From: an uncultured Ruminococcus sp.
GTDB taxonomy: Bacteria; Bacillota; Clostridia; Oscillospirales; Acutalibacteraceae
Length of the DNA stretch: 43,352 nt
Reading direction: 5' to 3'
NCBI GenBank assembly: GCA_902785365.1
Contig: CACZYC010000022.1
Location: forward strand, 36,056 to 79,407
The position numbers and the translations under genes are program-made. Position 1 is the stretch's first letter. Every line of letters starts with the position of its first letter. Positions 25,706 to 34,826 of this stretch are shown one piece after another. The notes beneath the pieces are model-generated. The model made no database searches. It saw only the letters and a list, made by a program, of their open reading frames with translations, and was not told the origin of the DNA.

Positions 25706-26265
25706 AACGCCAGCCTCCTTTTCTTTGTAATGTTGATGTATTGATTATCCTCGGCGGTTCGTCCTTTAGTGAGTTCAATGATTTGCATAGGGTCATAGCT
25801 GTCTACCCCGATTTTATCAAGAACCGTTTTTCGTAAAGCTCTTGATTTTGGGAAACATCTTTCGTTGATAAAGTTTTCAAAATCTTCCCATATCGGTTTT
25901 TCGTTAATTCCGAAAGCTCGCTTCATTATATCGTTTGTACGGTTGATTATTTTTATTTTTTTGTTTTTATAATCAACGTAGATTTCCGTACATACTTTTT
26001 GCTTGAACATAAAATCAAGCCGCATAACATAATCGTTCGTCAGCGGTTGGTTTAAGCGCTTTGAAATTGTCTGACGACTGACATTAAAGTGCTGAGCTAT
26101 TTCTTTTGTAGTTTTACCCTCTGTCTGCATTTTAACGGCGAGGTTAACATCTTCGTTGGAAAGAGATTTTTTTCGTCCTCCGCGAAGTCTGCCCGCTATT
26201 TTCCTAAGCTCGGTTTCGTCGTCGGTGCCGAATAATTCAATACATAAGTCACGATAATCTTTCAT
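25702..26265 (-). CDS. HTH regulator paired with the HipA-like kinase
   Basis: A 187-residue DNA-binding protein. An RGGRKKSLSNEDV segment near 29-41 is followed by a resolvase-type helix-turn-helix, KTTKEIAQHFNVSRQTISKRL (about 53-73), like the C-terminal HTH of resolvases. The C-terminal 100 residues are a separate basic/aromatic region that probably contacts the kinase. The ATG at 26265 follows GGTGAT. It is the first gene of a two-gene operon with the kinase and sits directly behind a perfect promoter overlapped by a dyad, so it is probably the autorepressor/antitoxin. Confidence 0.75.
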   Translation of the reverse strand: MKDYRDLCIELFGTDDETELRKIAGRLRGGRKKSLSNEDVNLAVKMQTEGKTTKEIAQHFNVSRQTISKRLNQPLTNDYVMRLDFMFKQKVCTEIYVDYKNKKIKIINRTNDIMKRAFGINEKPIWEDFENFINERCFPKSRALRKTVLDKIGVDSYDPMQIIELTKGRTAEDNQYINITKKRRLAF

Positions 26266-26274
26266 AATATCACC

Positions 26275-26330
26275 ATAGTGTAAAATATCATTCTTTACAC
26301 TATTATATATTATGGATTTATGAATGTCAA
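26275..26330 (-). promoter_or_regulatory. Consensus promoter plus operator for the HTH-kinase operon
   Basis: Reading leftward: TTGACA (26330-26325), exactly 17 bases, TATAAT (26307-26302), both perfect. A perfect 10-bp inverted repeat ATAGTGTAAA-N9-TTTACACTAT (26275-26303) starts at the -10 and covers the transcription start. This is the classic position for autorepression by the first gene product. Confidence 0.8.
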
Positions 26331-26397
26331 TATATGTTTTAGACTTTTTATGTGTTTGTTTGATATATATTTCATAATCCTATTATCCATAAGTAGA

Positions 26398-26428
26398 AAT
26401 CCGACAGCCGAAGCTGTCGGATTAAATA
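26398..26428 (-). terminator. Terminator of the orphan Xre gene
   Basis: Perfect 10-bp stem AATCCGACAG/CTGTCGGATT with a 6-base loop (26398-26423), just beyond the stop at 26433. Leftward of it the RNA would read TTTCTACTT. Confidence 0.7.
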
Positions 26429-26432
26429 ATTT

Positions 26433-26789
26433 TTATGTTTTATCCATGGGAACAATAGCAAGAGTTTTGCCTAAAGGAGCTAGTAGTTTTAAGAGTGTTC
26501 CTATATGTGGATCAGTTGTGCCGTTCTCCATTCTGGAAATAATCGGTTGTTTTACGCCGCTTAATTCTTCTAGTTTGCGTTGGCTTATTCCGCTTTCGGT
26601 TCTCGCTTTAATAAGTTCGCCAATAAGAGTAACTCTTAATTCGCTTTCAGATTTTTCTTCAGGAGTTAATAAGGTATCAATAAAATCTAAGGCATCTCCA
26701 CCGATAGCTTCGTTTCCTCTCGCTTTTATATCATCCATATTCTCTTTAGTTTGTTCGATTGCCAATGTGTAGTTTTTATTTTTTTTCAT
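26433..26789 (-). CDS. Xre-family antitoxin-like regulator (HigA-like)
   Basis: A 118-residue protein with a helix-turn-helix of the Xre type in the C-terminal half: LIKARTESGISQRKLEEL, then SGVKQPIISRMENG, followed by a short LLKLLAPLGKTLAIVP strand region typical of HigA-like antitoxins. The ATG at 26789 gives 8-base spacing to AGGAG; ATG 26795 and GTG 26798 lie too close to it. A TATAAT -10 is found at 26815-26810. No RelE/HigB-type toxin gene is found on either side, so it appears to be an orphan or a regulator of something else. Confidence 0.8.
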   Translation of the reverse strand: MKKNKNYTLAIEQTKENMDDIKARGNEAIGGDALDFIDTLLTPEEKSESELRVTLIGELIKARTESGISQRKLEELSGVKQPIISRMENGTTDPHIGTLLKLLAPLGKTLAIVPMDKT

Positions 26790-26861
26790 TTTCATCACTC
26801 CTCACTAATATTATACTTTTAAGTTATCATTATTGCATTTTTGCATTTTTATTTATGTATT

Positions 26862-26879
26862 TGAAGTTAAGTAAACAGC
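26862..26879 (+). repeat. 18-base copy of the recombinase leader sequence
   Basis: TGAAGTTAAGTAAACAGC here is identical to the reverse complement of 10140-10157, the segment between promoter and start of the serine recombinase. It lies about 65 bases upstream of the Xre gene start, flanked by short ATGTATTTGAA repeats (about 26854 and 26904). The 26.8-27.1 kb stretch holds no gene. Confidence 0.6.
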
Positions 26880-27117
26880 TTTTTATGTATTTTTTGTTTA
26901 TTTGATGTATTTGAACACCTTCTATCGCATTTTTAGCAATTCCCGAAAGGCGCATAAAATGGGAGTTTTTTATTTTTTTAGATGGTTTTGAACGTCAACT
27001 TTCGGTGTGGTTTTTTCGGCTTTTATTATGCGTTGCCTTTTGTGTTGATTTAAGGAATAATACTATTATTAAAAAATTCTTTTATACTTCAAGGAGATTA
27101 TATAGTAAATGGATTCA

Positions 27118-27329
27118 ATAATAGAATATATGTAGCAACTGACAGCTCAAAATATGGAGGCCTATATTGCATATCTGATACTTGGAAAAATATCTTTAGT
27201 CAAGGACAATGTTTATAGTTTTTTGATGAACATTGAATGTATTATACGGATATTTCTAATCAGTTATATATGATATCTCCTGATGGTGAAGTAAAGAAGA
27301 AAATTTTTGGTTATTTTATTGCACTATAG
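27118..27329 (+). pseudogene. Decayed gene fragment
   Basis: Two short stretches in different frames look like remains of one secreted repeat protein. At 27118-27218 the reading is NGFNNRIYVATDSSKYGGLY, then CISDTWKNIF and a stop. At 27243-27329 it is YTDISNQLYMISPDGEVKKK, then IFGYFIAL and a stop. There is no start codon and the frames differ, so it is inactive. The pattern (short Tyr/Gly strands) resembles beta-propeller-type repeats. The rest of 26.9-27.44 kb shows nothing I can identify. Confidence 0.35.
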
Positions 27330-27441
27330 ATTAGAATAAGGTTTTTGCATGATTATTTGGCTAAAACAACAGGTGAATTATTCACTCATTGTTTTTATTT
27401 GATTATTGTATTTTAGATGGAAACTAAAGAAAGAATTTCTT

Positions 27442-27543
27442 GTTCACAAAAAAGTGTTTGTTTTTTAGTGTGTAATAACTAAAGATAGTACTACAATTTC
27501 TCAATATACGTGCATTGAAAACGCATAAAAACATTGATAAAAT
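27442..27543 (+). promoter_or_regulatory. Repeated promoter cassette, copy A
   Basis: A 26-base motif, beginning GTTCACAAAAAAGTGT and continuing with a T-rich end (27442-27467), lies about 50 bases upstream of a promoter TTGAAA (27515-27520), 17 bases, TAAAAT (27538-27543). Copy C near 36.56 kb repeats the motif with one mismatch and has the same promoter at nearly the same distance; copy B near 34.83 kb has the motif only. It drives the RHS gene. Confidence 0.65.
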
Positions 27544-27550
27544 AAAAACA

Positions 27551-27580
27551 GGTAACTTATCAAAAATAAGTTACCTTATT
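27551..27580 (+). promoter_or_regulatory. Leader hairpin before the RHS gene
   Basis: GGTAACTTAT/ATAAGTTACC (27551-27560 and 27566-27575) with loop CAAAA, followed by TTATTTTATT, begins within about 8 bases of the predicted start. It resembles a weak terminator or attenuator at the 5' end of the RHS mRNA. Confidence 0.5.
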
Positions 27581-27603
27581 TTATTGCAAAGAGGGTTAAG
27601 AAA

Positions 27604-30600
27604 ATGAGTAACACTAAAAGACCAATTCACAGTACAATATCAATATTACTTGTATTTTTGATGGCATTTTTGTTGCCAATTGAAATATTTGCGGAAACTA
27701 CTACAAAAAATAAAAAAGAAAAGTCTGTAACATTTGATTCGCTGGCTGAAGCAGAGGCAGAAGCGAATATAGTCACTGAACTTACAAATCGCAGAGATGA
27801 GTACACAAAGCATTTTCGTATGGATGACGGCACAATTATGGCGGTAACATACGATTGCCCTGTGCATTACAAAAATAGTAAGGGTAAATGGGTAGAATAC
27901 GACAATAGTCTTATTGACGAAACTTCCGCTACACCCGATGAAGCAAAAGCAGAACTGTATACCAATAAAAAGAGCGATATTGATATAGATATTGCTTCAA
28001 ATACAAGTGCAGATACTTTAGTTAGCATCAGCACAAAAAAGGGTAATATCAGTTGGCGTTACACAGATTCAAAAAAGAGTGACGTCAAAATTAAAAACCA
28101 AAAAAATATACACAAAGGTAACGAAAAATTCACTTCACTTGATAAGATTTCTTCAAAGGCAACTTACAAAGAATTTTATAAAAATATAGATTTAGATTGT
28201 ATTGCATCAACAATAGGCGTTAAAGAAAACATTATTCTTAATAACTCAAACGCCCAAAATGAATTTGAGATAGAATATGAAATAAAAGGATTAAAAGCTC
28301 AGAAGGTTGACAATCAAACAATTCAAATTAAAAACAGTAATGGTAAAACTATTTATATCATTACTGCGCCTTGTATGTATGATTCAAAAGGTGTACAAAG
28401 CACTAACTTGACTCTTAATATAATAAGCAACAAAAACGGTAAGCTAAAAGTAAAACTTATTGCAGATAAGAGTTTTATAAATGAAAAAGGACGAGCTTTC
28501 CCTGTGACTATCGATCCGGAGGTGACTGTTTCGGGAAGTCCTGAAATTGAAACAGCACAAGTAGCTGATACAAGTCCAAACGCTCATTTGGGGCAACAGA
28601 CTAATTTCTGGGTTGGTAAAAATGAAGACCATTCATATTATGGCTTTGTGCAAGTGAAAAATTTACAAGAGAATTATGCGGATAAGAATATAGTAAGTGC
28701 CAAACTTACTGTTTTTCCAATGAGCAGAACACCGGAAATGGAAATTGAGGCTCATCCGATTTCGGAATCTTGGTCAAACAATACTGCTTCATTTAGTCTA
28801 ATAAGTAATAATAACAATGAAGTCAATGACACAGAAGTAATTGATTACGCTCACACAAAGCAAGCAAGCGCAAACGGAGTAGTGCTTGATTTGACAAAGT
28901 ACGCAAAAAAATGGGCGAGCGGAAGCTTGGATAATAACGGAGTATATTTGAGCAGCCAGAATAATTATGGACAATTTGGAGGATATTGTTGTTATTATTA
29001 TAACAGTCGTCCAACATTTGTAGTTAAATACAAAGAATACATAGGTTCTGAGAGCAATCTTACTTCTCATACAATTCCGTGCGGTCAAAATGCGGAGGCT
29101 TCTGTATGCGATTACACAGGTTCGTTAACCGTAAAGCAGAATATTTACGAAGAAACAGGTGCAAGAATACCAATGAGCATCTACGCCACACACCATAGTG
29201 CCAATATTAATCAGAGAAGCTATTTAGGTAAAGGTTGGCATATGTCTTTTGATAAGCGCCTGACAAAAACTGATTATTACTATGTGTATCTTGATGCTGA
29301 TGCTGTTGAACACTACTTTAAGATAGAGGCAGGTGCATCTGAGCTGTCAGATGAGGATGATTTAGGATACACTTTAACAATTAATACGGAAAATAACAAT
29401 AACACAATAACTATAGATACAGGTTCTGCCATAGAAGCCTTTGATATTCCTGATGAAAACGAGACAACATATATAAAAACTGAGACTGACAGCGAAAATA
29501 GCAATAATCAAATCATATATACTTATGACTCGTCAGATAGATTAACACAAATACAGTCGGCGCAGCATACATATACATTTACAAATCAAACAGTTACTTC
29601 CGACGGCGAATCTGTAAGGATTTGCAATAACATAAAGAAAGACAACAGTGCCTTTGTGTATTTCGTTTACTACACAGGATTGAGTACTGTTCATAGCATA
29701 AAGTTTTCAGACGGCAGACGTTCGCAATTTAGTTACAACAACAGCAGATTCCTTTCAAATATAAGGCAGTATTCAACTTCCCACGACCAATACGGCAACA
29801 AACTCACTTTTAGTTACAACAATGGAAAAGTATCAGAAATAACGGAATTTGGTGATAATAATACCTCGATTCACTCTCTTTCCGTACAATGCAACGACGA
29901 TAACACAACAGTTTTTAAGGCAGATAACGACAATAATAAAAAAGAAACCTATACCTTTGATAACTACGGGAATACCGTTACTGTTCTGAACGCTAACGGT
30001 ATGATAACCAATGCCAGCGATTCGGGAAGTCTAAATATTAACACAGGCTCGGATTCGTACACCAAAAACTATATTATGGATTCAAATGAGCCAAACGGAA
30101 TAGACGGTACAAATAATTATGAAAGCGGACAAGCATCTATAGATAATCAGCAGAGCTCGGGGGGAGTTGTTTCGATTGATAACGAAACAGCATATTTAGG
30201 ACATAAATCAATAAAAATAGAACATAATGCTTCTTCCGCAATATATACTTTTGCTCATCAGACTATAAACGGCACAGCTCTTGGCGGCAAATCCGCTACG
30301 TTTTCAGCCTTTGTTAATCCTCAAATTACGGCTGCAGGCAATCTTTCGGGCAAATCGGGAGCAATGCTCAAGATTAAGTGTTACAAAGCCAGTGGCGTGC
30401 TCATAAGCGAGCAGGACAGCGCGGCAATAATAAGTACGCCTAATGAAACAGGCTGGGAACGTATATCCGTAACAACTTCCGTTTCGTCAGAAACTGTTTG
30501 GATAAAAGCATACGTTATTCTCAGAAACGCCCAGGGAACAGCTTATTTTGACTGTCTGCAGCTTGAAGAAGGCGAAGTAATGAATGATTATAACGCTCTT

Positions 30601-33600
30601 TTGAACAGCGATTTCCGAGATGACGAAGGCTGGTTCAAGCAAGATAATAATCCTATCTCTGTAGCTTCAAATAGTGCTTCAGTTGACGGTGACGGCGGCG
30701 AGCCTGCTCCCGAAGCTACAGAACCTGAAACCTCACAAGGAGGCGAGCCTGAGAGTTCTTCCGAAACAATGGAAACAACAACTGCGGCAAGCGAAACAGT
30801 TGAGACATTAATCACAACCGAAACTGAAACTGTTGAAAACGATGTTGTTGAAGTAACTGACCCTTATGGTAATGTAACCAAAACCGAACAGGGCTTTGTT
30901 ACGAGAACATACAAAAGGACATACGAAATTGTTTCCGATGATACCGAAGGTGAAGAATCAGGAGCAACAGAAGATGAAGACGATTCCACCGATACCGAAA
31001 TTAACCCTAACAAATTCATTTACCAAAGAGTTGCGATAAACAAAAGTGACGTTGTTTTCAACATTTCGGGAACGGCGAAGGCTGATTCTGTGCCTCTCAA
31101 TAATGAGTATCGTACATTCGGTATAGCTCTAAAAATAAAATATAAAAATGAAGATAATTCAGAATCTCACTATCAGGAATTCAACGCCTATACCGATATC
31201 TATCAGAATATTTCTCTTTCTGTAACTCCTAATGAAAATAAAACTGTCGAAAGTGTTGATTTCGCGTTTGTTTACGGATATAATAAGAACAAGATGACTG
31301 TTAAGAACGCAATGCTTAACTATACGTGCTATGATGAAGCTGAGGAAGAATCTACAACCGAGACAACAGCGTCTTCAGAGCCTTCCTCGTCAGAAGAAAA
31401 CACAACCGAAAGTACCGAATCTACTAATGGAACCGAGAGCAACCGCGTTTTAGTCGATGAAGAAATAGCAACAGAAGAAGTAGACGAAAGCCAAACACAC
31501 ATCAAAACATCTTCCGATTATGACCAGACATGCAACTATGCAATCAGCGATGTTGACGATGCTGGTAACACTCAGGAATACACTTATGATAATAACGGCA
31601 ATGTTTCCGAGATAACCGACGGCAGGGGCAACTCGACTTCATATTCATATGACGTCCACAGCAATCTTCTCTCAGTCGCCAATGACGATTCCTCAAACAC
31701 CTACACCTACAACAGCCGCAACGATATAGCGTCAATATCTCACAACAATTTCAGCTACAACTATTCCTACGATAATTACGGCAATCTGCAATCAGTAAAT
31801 GTGGGCAATACGGCTCTCGCGTCCTATACCTATAATTCGGGTGATACCCTGTCCCAAATGCAGTACGGCAACGGCGATAAGCTCAAATATACCTATGACA
31901 GCTACGACAGAATTACAACAGTAAAAGACGAGAACGATAACATTCTCGCTGAATATTCATATAACAAAAAGGGCTTAGTCACGAGGTTTATCGACGGCAA
32001 GTCGGGCGAAACTACCGACTACGTATACGACTGCCACGGCAACACAATGAGCGTGCTTGTCTCGTCAGAGAGCGGCACACTCCTAAAGCAGCTCACAGGC
32101 GATATCGAAAAGACCAAAATCAACGGCAGAGAATACACCATTGAGAACGGTACTGATGAAAACGACAAAGAATATGTAGCCTACGGCGGAGTCAGAGTTA
32201 CAACAGATAACGACGACTTTGGCAGAACAAGTAACGTAACAAGCTCGGGCTATACTCTCAGTTACACCTACAAAGACGGTTCCGCAAGTCATTCTACCAC
32301 AAATCTTGTGGACACAATGACCTACGAGCTTGACGAGGATAATATAGCTGAGTACACATATACCTATGATGCTAACGGAAATATCACTCAGGTAAAAGAA
32401 GGGAATACTATAATAGCAAGTTATCTATATGATAGCTTGAATCAGCTATTGTCAGTCAATTACAGAAGCAGGAATCTGTATTTCACTTATCACTATGATA
32501 ACAGTGGAAATATAACCAGTCAGAGCATTCAAAACTTACACCCAACTTATGGTTACCCTATAGGCAGTCCCGAAACCATAACCTATACCTACGGCGACAC
32601 CGACTGGAAAGACAAGCTGACTTCGTATAACAATCAAAGCATAACCTATGACGAGGTAGGTAATCCTTTAACATACCGTGACGGGATGTCAATGACATGG
32701 CAAAACGGCAGAGAGCTCGCGGGAATAACAAAGGATAATAATACATACAGCTTTAAGTATAACCTTGACGGACTTAGAACCCAAAAGATAAAGAAGCAAG
32801 GAAACACAGTTTTAGAAACTGTAAGTTATAACTATGACAGTAACAATAACCTGGTCGGAATGAAAAAAGGTTCAGATACTGTCTTGTATTACTACGATTC
32901 TGACGGCGGGCTTGTGTCAATGTCCGTCGGTGATTCGTCATACCTATTTGTCAAGAATCTGCAAGGTGATATAACAAAAATTGTTGATGATAGCGGCGAC
33001 GTAGTCGCAACCTATGCCTACGACGCGTGGGGCAAAATCCTCGCCGAAACAGAGGATAACGCTATCGAGGGACTGAATCCGTTCAGATATAGAGGCTATG
33101 TCTACGACCCTGAAACAGAACTCTACTATCTCCAATCACGTTACTATGACCCGCTGACTGGAAGATTTTTGAATGCGGACGACCCTAATTACACTGATAC
33201 ACAATCAGGCTCATCCCTCAGTACCAATATGTTCGCCTATTGCGAGAATAATCCGATTTCAGGCTATGATCCGAGCGGGAATAATGCATATTGGCTTCAA
33301 GATAAAAATGCAGTTAGATTTGCTAGTATATTTGGTCCATTTGGTCATACATCATTATTGCTTCAAGATTCAAAAAAGAAGTGGTGGTATTTTTACTGGG
33401 GCAATAATGATATACAGTTATTATATGTAGGAAATAATAAATCTTTAGTAAAACTTAATAAATTTTTACATGGCAAAAAAATTAAGAAAGGTAAAAACAA
33501 AGGAAAATATTATAATAAATGGCATTACGATTTTTATAAGGGTGATAATTACACAAATAAAAAATTGATAAAAGGTGATTTCGATTGTTGTTTAGATTAT

Positions 33601-33885
33601 ATTTATTATTATCTTATGAATAGACCAAAGCATTCAAAAATAGTGTCATATTCTTTTAAATATAATTATAAAAACTATAAAAATAATAATTATAGTATTG
33701 GGTATAGTAATTGCGCTCAAATGTCTATGAAGGTTTTATTACGAGGAAAGTTTAGGGGAAAGAGTAAGAATGTTAGTTTTTTTAAACGGCGTTTATTAAA
33801 AAAATTATTGAAACCCTCGACCAAAAAAACAATACCAAATTATATTTTTGAATATCTTGAAAACAATTATTTCTTTGCTATATAA
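27604..33885 (+). CDS. Secreted RHS/YD-repeat polymorphic toxin with C-terminal peptidase-like tip
   Basis: A 2093-residue exported protein. The signal peptide (1-31) is followed by a Firmicute-type N-terminal region (to about 320) and a jelly-roll-like DNRLRE-type block. Two Thr/Glu/Ser linkers occur (about 1028-1080 and 1250-1285). YD repeats (YTYDxxGN and variants) dominate about 1300-1830. The RHS core ends YLQSRYYDPLTGRFLNAD, then ENNPISGYDPSGN at about 1890. After this boundary the sequence changes abruptly to AT-rich, Lys/Tyr/Asn-rich code of about 200 residues, the toxin tip. The tip has H1915 in FGHTSLLLQ and C2037 in YSNCAQMSM, the His-then-Cys order of permuted papain-like (NlpC/P60-related) enzymes. 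It probably acts on neighbouring cells through contact. GAGGG upstream supports the ATG at 27604. Confidence 0.85.
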   Translation: MSNTKRPIHSTISILLVFLMAFLLPIEIFAETTTKNKKEKSVTFDSLAEAEAEANIVTELTNRRDEYTKHFRMDDGTIMAVTYDCPVHYKNSKGKWVEYDNSLIDETSATPDEAKAELYTNKKSDIDIDIASNTSADTLVSISTKKGNISWRYTDSKKSDVKIKNQKNIHKGNEKFTSLDKISSKATYKEFYKNIDLDCIASTIGVKENIILNNSNAQNEFEIEYEIKGLKAQKVDNQTIQIKNSNGKTIYIITAPCMYDSKGVQSTNLTLNIISNKNGKLKVKLIADKSFINEKGRAFPVTIDPEVTVSGSPEIETAQVADTSPNAHLGQQTNFWVGKNEDHSYYGFVQVKNLQENYADKNIVSAKLTVFPMSRTPEMEIEAHPISESWSNNTASFSLISNNNNEVNDTEVIDYAHTKQASANGVVLDLTKYAKKWASGSLDNNGVYLSSQNNYGQFGGYCCYYYNSRPTFVVKYKEYIGSESNLTSHTIPCGQNAEASVCDYTGSLTVKQNIYEETGARIPMSIYATHHSANINQRSYLGKGWHMSFDKRLTKTDYYYVYLDADAVEHYFKIEAGASELSDEDDLGYTLTINTENNNNTITIDTGSAIEAFDIPDENETTYIKTETDSENSNNQIIYTYDSSDRLTQIQSAQHTYTFTNQTVTSDGESVRICNNIKKDNSAFVYFVYYTGLSTVHSIKFSDGRRSQFSYNNSRFLSNIRQYSTSHDQYGNKLTFSYNNGKVSEITEFGDNNTSIHSLSVQCNDDNTTVFKADNDNNKKETYTFDNYGNTVTVLNANGMITNASDSGSLNINTGSDSYTKNYIMDSNEPNGIDGTNNYESGQASIDNQQSSGGVVSIDNETAYLGHKSIKIEHNASSAIYTFAHQTINGTALGGKSATFSAFVNPQITAAGNLSGKSGAMLKIKCYKASGVLISEQDSAAIISTPNETGWERISVTTSVSSETVWIKAYVILRNAQGTAYFDCLQLEEGEVMNDYNALLNSDFRDDEGWFKQDNNPISVASNSASVDGDGGEPAPEATEPETSQGGEPESSSETMETTTAASETVETLITTETETVENDVVEVTDPYGNVTKTEQGFVTRTYKRTYEIVSDDTEGEESGATEDEDDSTDTEINPNKFIYQRVAINKSDVVFNISGTAKADSVPLNNEYRTFGIALKIKYKNEDNSESHYQEFNAYTDIYQNISLSVTPNENKTVESVDFAFVYGYNKNKMTVKNAMLNYTCYDEAEEESTTETTASSEPSSSEENTTESTESTNGTESNRVLVDEEIATEEVDESQTHIKTSSDYDQTCNYAISDVDDAGNTQEYTYDNNGNVSEITDGRGNSTSYSYDVHSNLLSVANDDSSNTYTYNSRNDIASISHNNFSYNYSYDNYGNLQSVNVGNTALASYTYNSGDTLSQMQYGNGDKLKYTYDSYDRITTVKDENDNILAEYSYNKKGLVTRFIDGKSGETTDYVYDCHGNTMSVLVSSESGTLLKQLTGDIEKTKINGREYTIENGTDENDKEYVAYGGVRVTTDNDDFGRTSNVTSSGYTLSYTYKDGSASHSTTNLVDTMTYELDEDNIAEYTYTYDANGNITQVKEGNTIIASYLYDSLNQLLSVNYRSRNLYFTYHYDNSGNITSQSIQNLHPTYGYPIGSPETITYTYGDTDWKDKLTSYNNQSITYDEVGNPLTYRDGMSMTWQNGRELAGITKDNNTYSFKYNLDGLRTQKIKKQGNTVLETVSYNYDSNNNLVGMKKGSDTVLYYYDSDGGLVSMSVGDSSYLFVKNLQGDITKIVDDSGDVVATYAYDAWGKILAETEDNAIEGLNPFRYRGYVYDPETELYYLQSRYYDPLTGRFLNADDPNYTDTQSGSSLSTNMFAYCENNPISGYDPSGNNAYWLQDKNAVRFASIFGPFGHTSLLLQDSKKKWWYFYWGNNDIQLLYVGNNKSLVKLNKFLHGKKIKKGKNKGKYYNKWHYDFYKGDNYTNKKLIKGDFDCCLDYIYYYLMNRPKHSKIVSYSFKYNYKNYKNNNYSIGYSNCAQMSMKVLLRGKFRGKSKNVSFFKRRLLKKLLKPSTKKTIPNYIFEYLENNYFFAI

Positions 33886-33899
33886 TTAGGAGGTATAGT

Positions 33900-34424
33900 A
33901 TGGAAAATACTAAACTATACAACATGATTTTACCGATTTTTATGTTATATGTGTTTGCACCTGCAATATGGATAATATCCATAATAGGGAATCTTGTTAT
34001 AGACTCAATTTCTTTAATTGTTTTATTAATAATTTTTAAGAAATTAAGTTTTAAAACTTATATAAAAACAATAATACCTTTATGGATATTTGGATTTGTT
34101 GCGGATTTTATAGGCGCAGGATATCTTACATTAATGTCTATAAATACTAAAAGTGATTATTATGTAGGCAAGGAAGATTTATTAAGACAAATTAAATCAG
34201 GAGTGTATCTCGCAACTAATCATTCTCCGTTTGACAGCTTATGGGGCGTAGTTTTTATATTAAGTGGTATTTTAATGTCATCAGTATTAATTTTTGTTTT
34301 TGATTACTTCTTTCTTATTAATATTAAAGAATTAAATAAAAAGCAAAGAATAATAAGTGCATTGACTTTTTGTATAGTTACAGCACCTTATACTTTTTTT
34401 CTTCCTAAAGAATTTTTTATTTAA
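33900..34424 (+). CDS. Membrane protein, candidate immunity protein
   Basis: A 174-residue protein with four or five hydrophobic helices (about 8-30, 35-47, 52-75, 112-140, 148-168) and a short basic C-terminus. It starts 14 bases after the toxin stop with a strong AGGAGGT seven bases before its ATG. Position, size and AT-rich code equal to the toxin tip fit the immunity gene of an RHS toxin-immunity pair. A membrane location would fit a toxin acting at the envelope. No sequence family is recognised. Confidence 0.65.
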   Translation: MENTKLYNMILPIFMLYVFAPAIWIISIIGNLVIDSISLIVLLIIFKKLSFKTYIKTIIPLWIFGFVADFIGAGYLTLMSINTKSDYYVGKEDLLRQIKSGVYLATNHSPFDSLWGVVFILSGILMSSVLIFVFDYFFLINIKELNKKQRIISALTFCIVTAPYTFFLPKEFFI

Positions 34425-34466
34425 ACTGGTTTTAATTCCAACAGTAAGACAATCATAAACTTCTTA

Positions 34467-34740
34467 GCAACACAATGAGCGTGCTTGTTTCGTCAGAGAG
34501 CGGCACATTGCTCAAACAGCTCACAGGCGATGTAAAAAAACTACAATCAACGGCAGAAATTATACCATTGAGAACGGTACTGATAAAAACGACAAAGAAT
34601 ATGTAGCTTACGGCGGAGTCAGAGTTACAACAGATAACGACGACTTTGGCAGAACAAGTAACGTAACAAGCTCGGGCTATACCCTAAGCTATACTTATAA
34701 GAACGGCTCAGCAAGCCATTCTACCCCAAATCTTTCCGGA
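34467..34740 (+). pseudogene. Displaced fragment of an RHS gene
   Basis: About 270 bases closely match the YD-repeat part of the RHS gene at 32039-32311 (for example CAGATAACGACGACTTTGGC is identical in both). A small deletion near 34535 (GATGTAAAAAAACT versus GATATCGAAAAGACC) breaks the frame, and a stop follows soon after the match ends. It has no start or ribosome site of its own. Such fragments behind a toxin-immunity pair are typical footprints of tip replacement or gene duplication. Confidence 0.8.
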
Positions 34741-34826
34741 GCATAATTATTATCTGTACAGAAATTATTAGCAAGCGATAGTCACTGACTACCGCTTGTT
34801 TTTTCATGAAATGAAAAATTAAAAGT

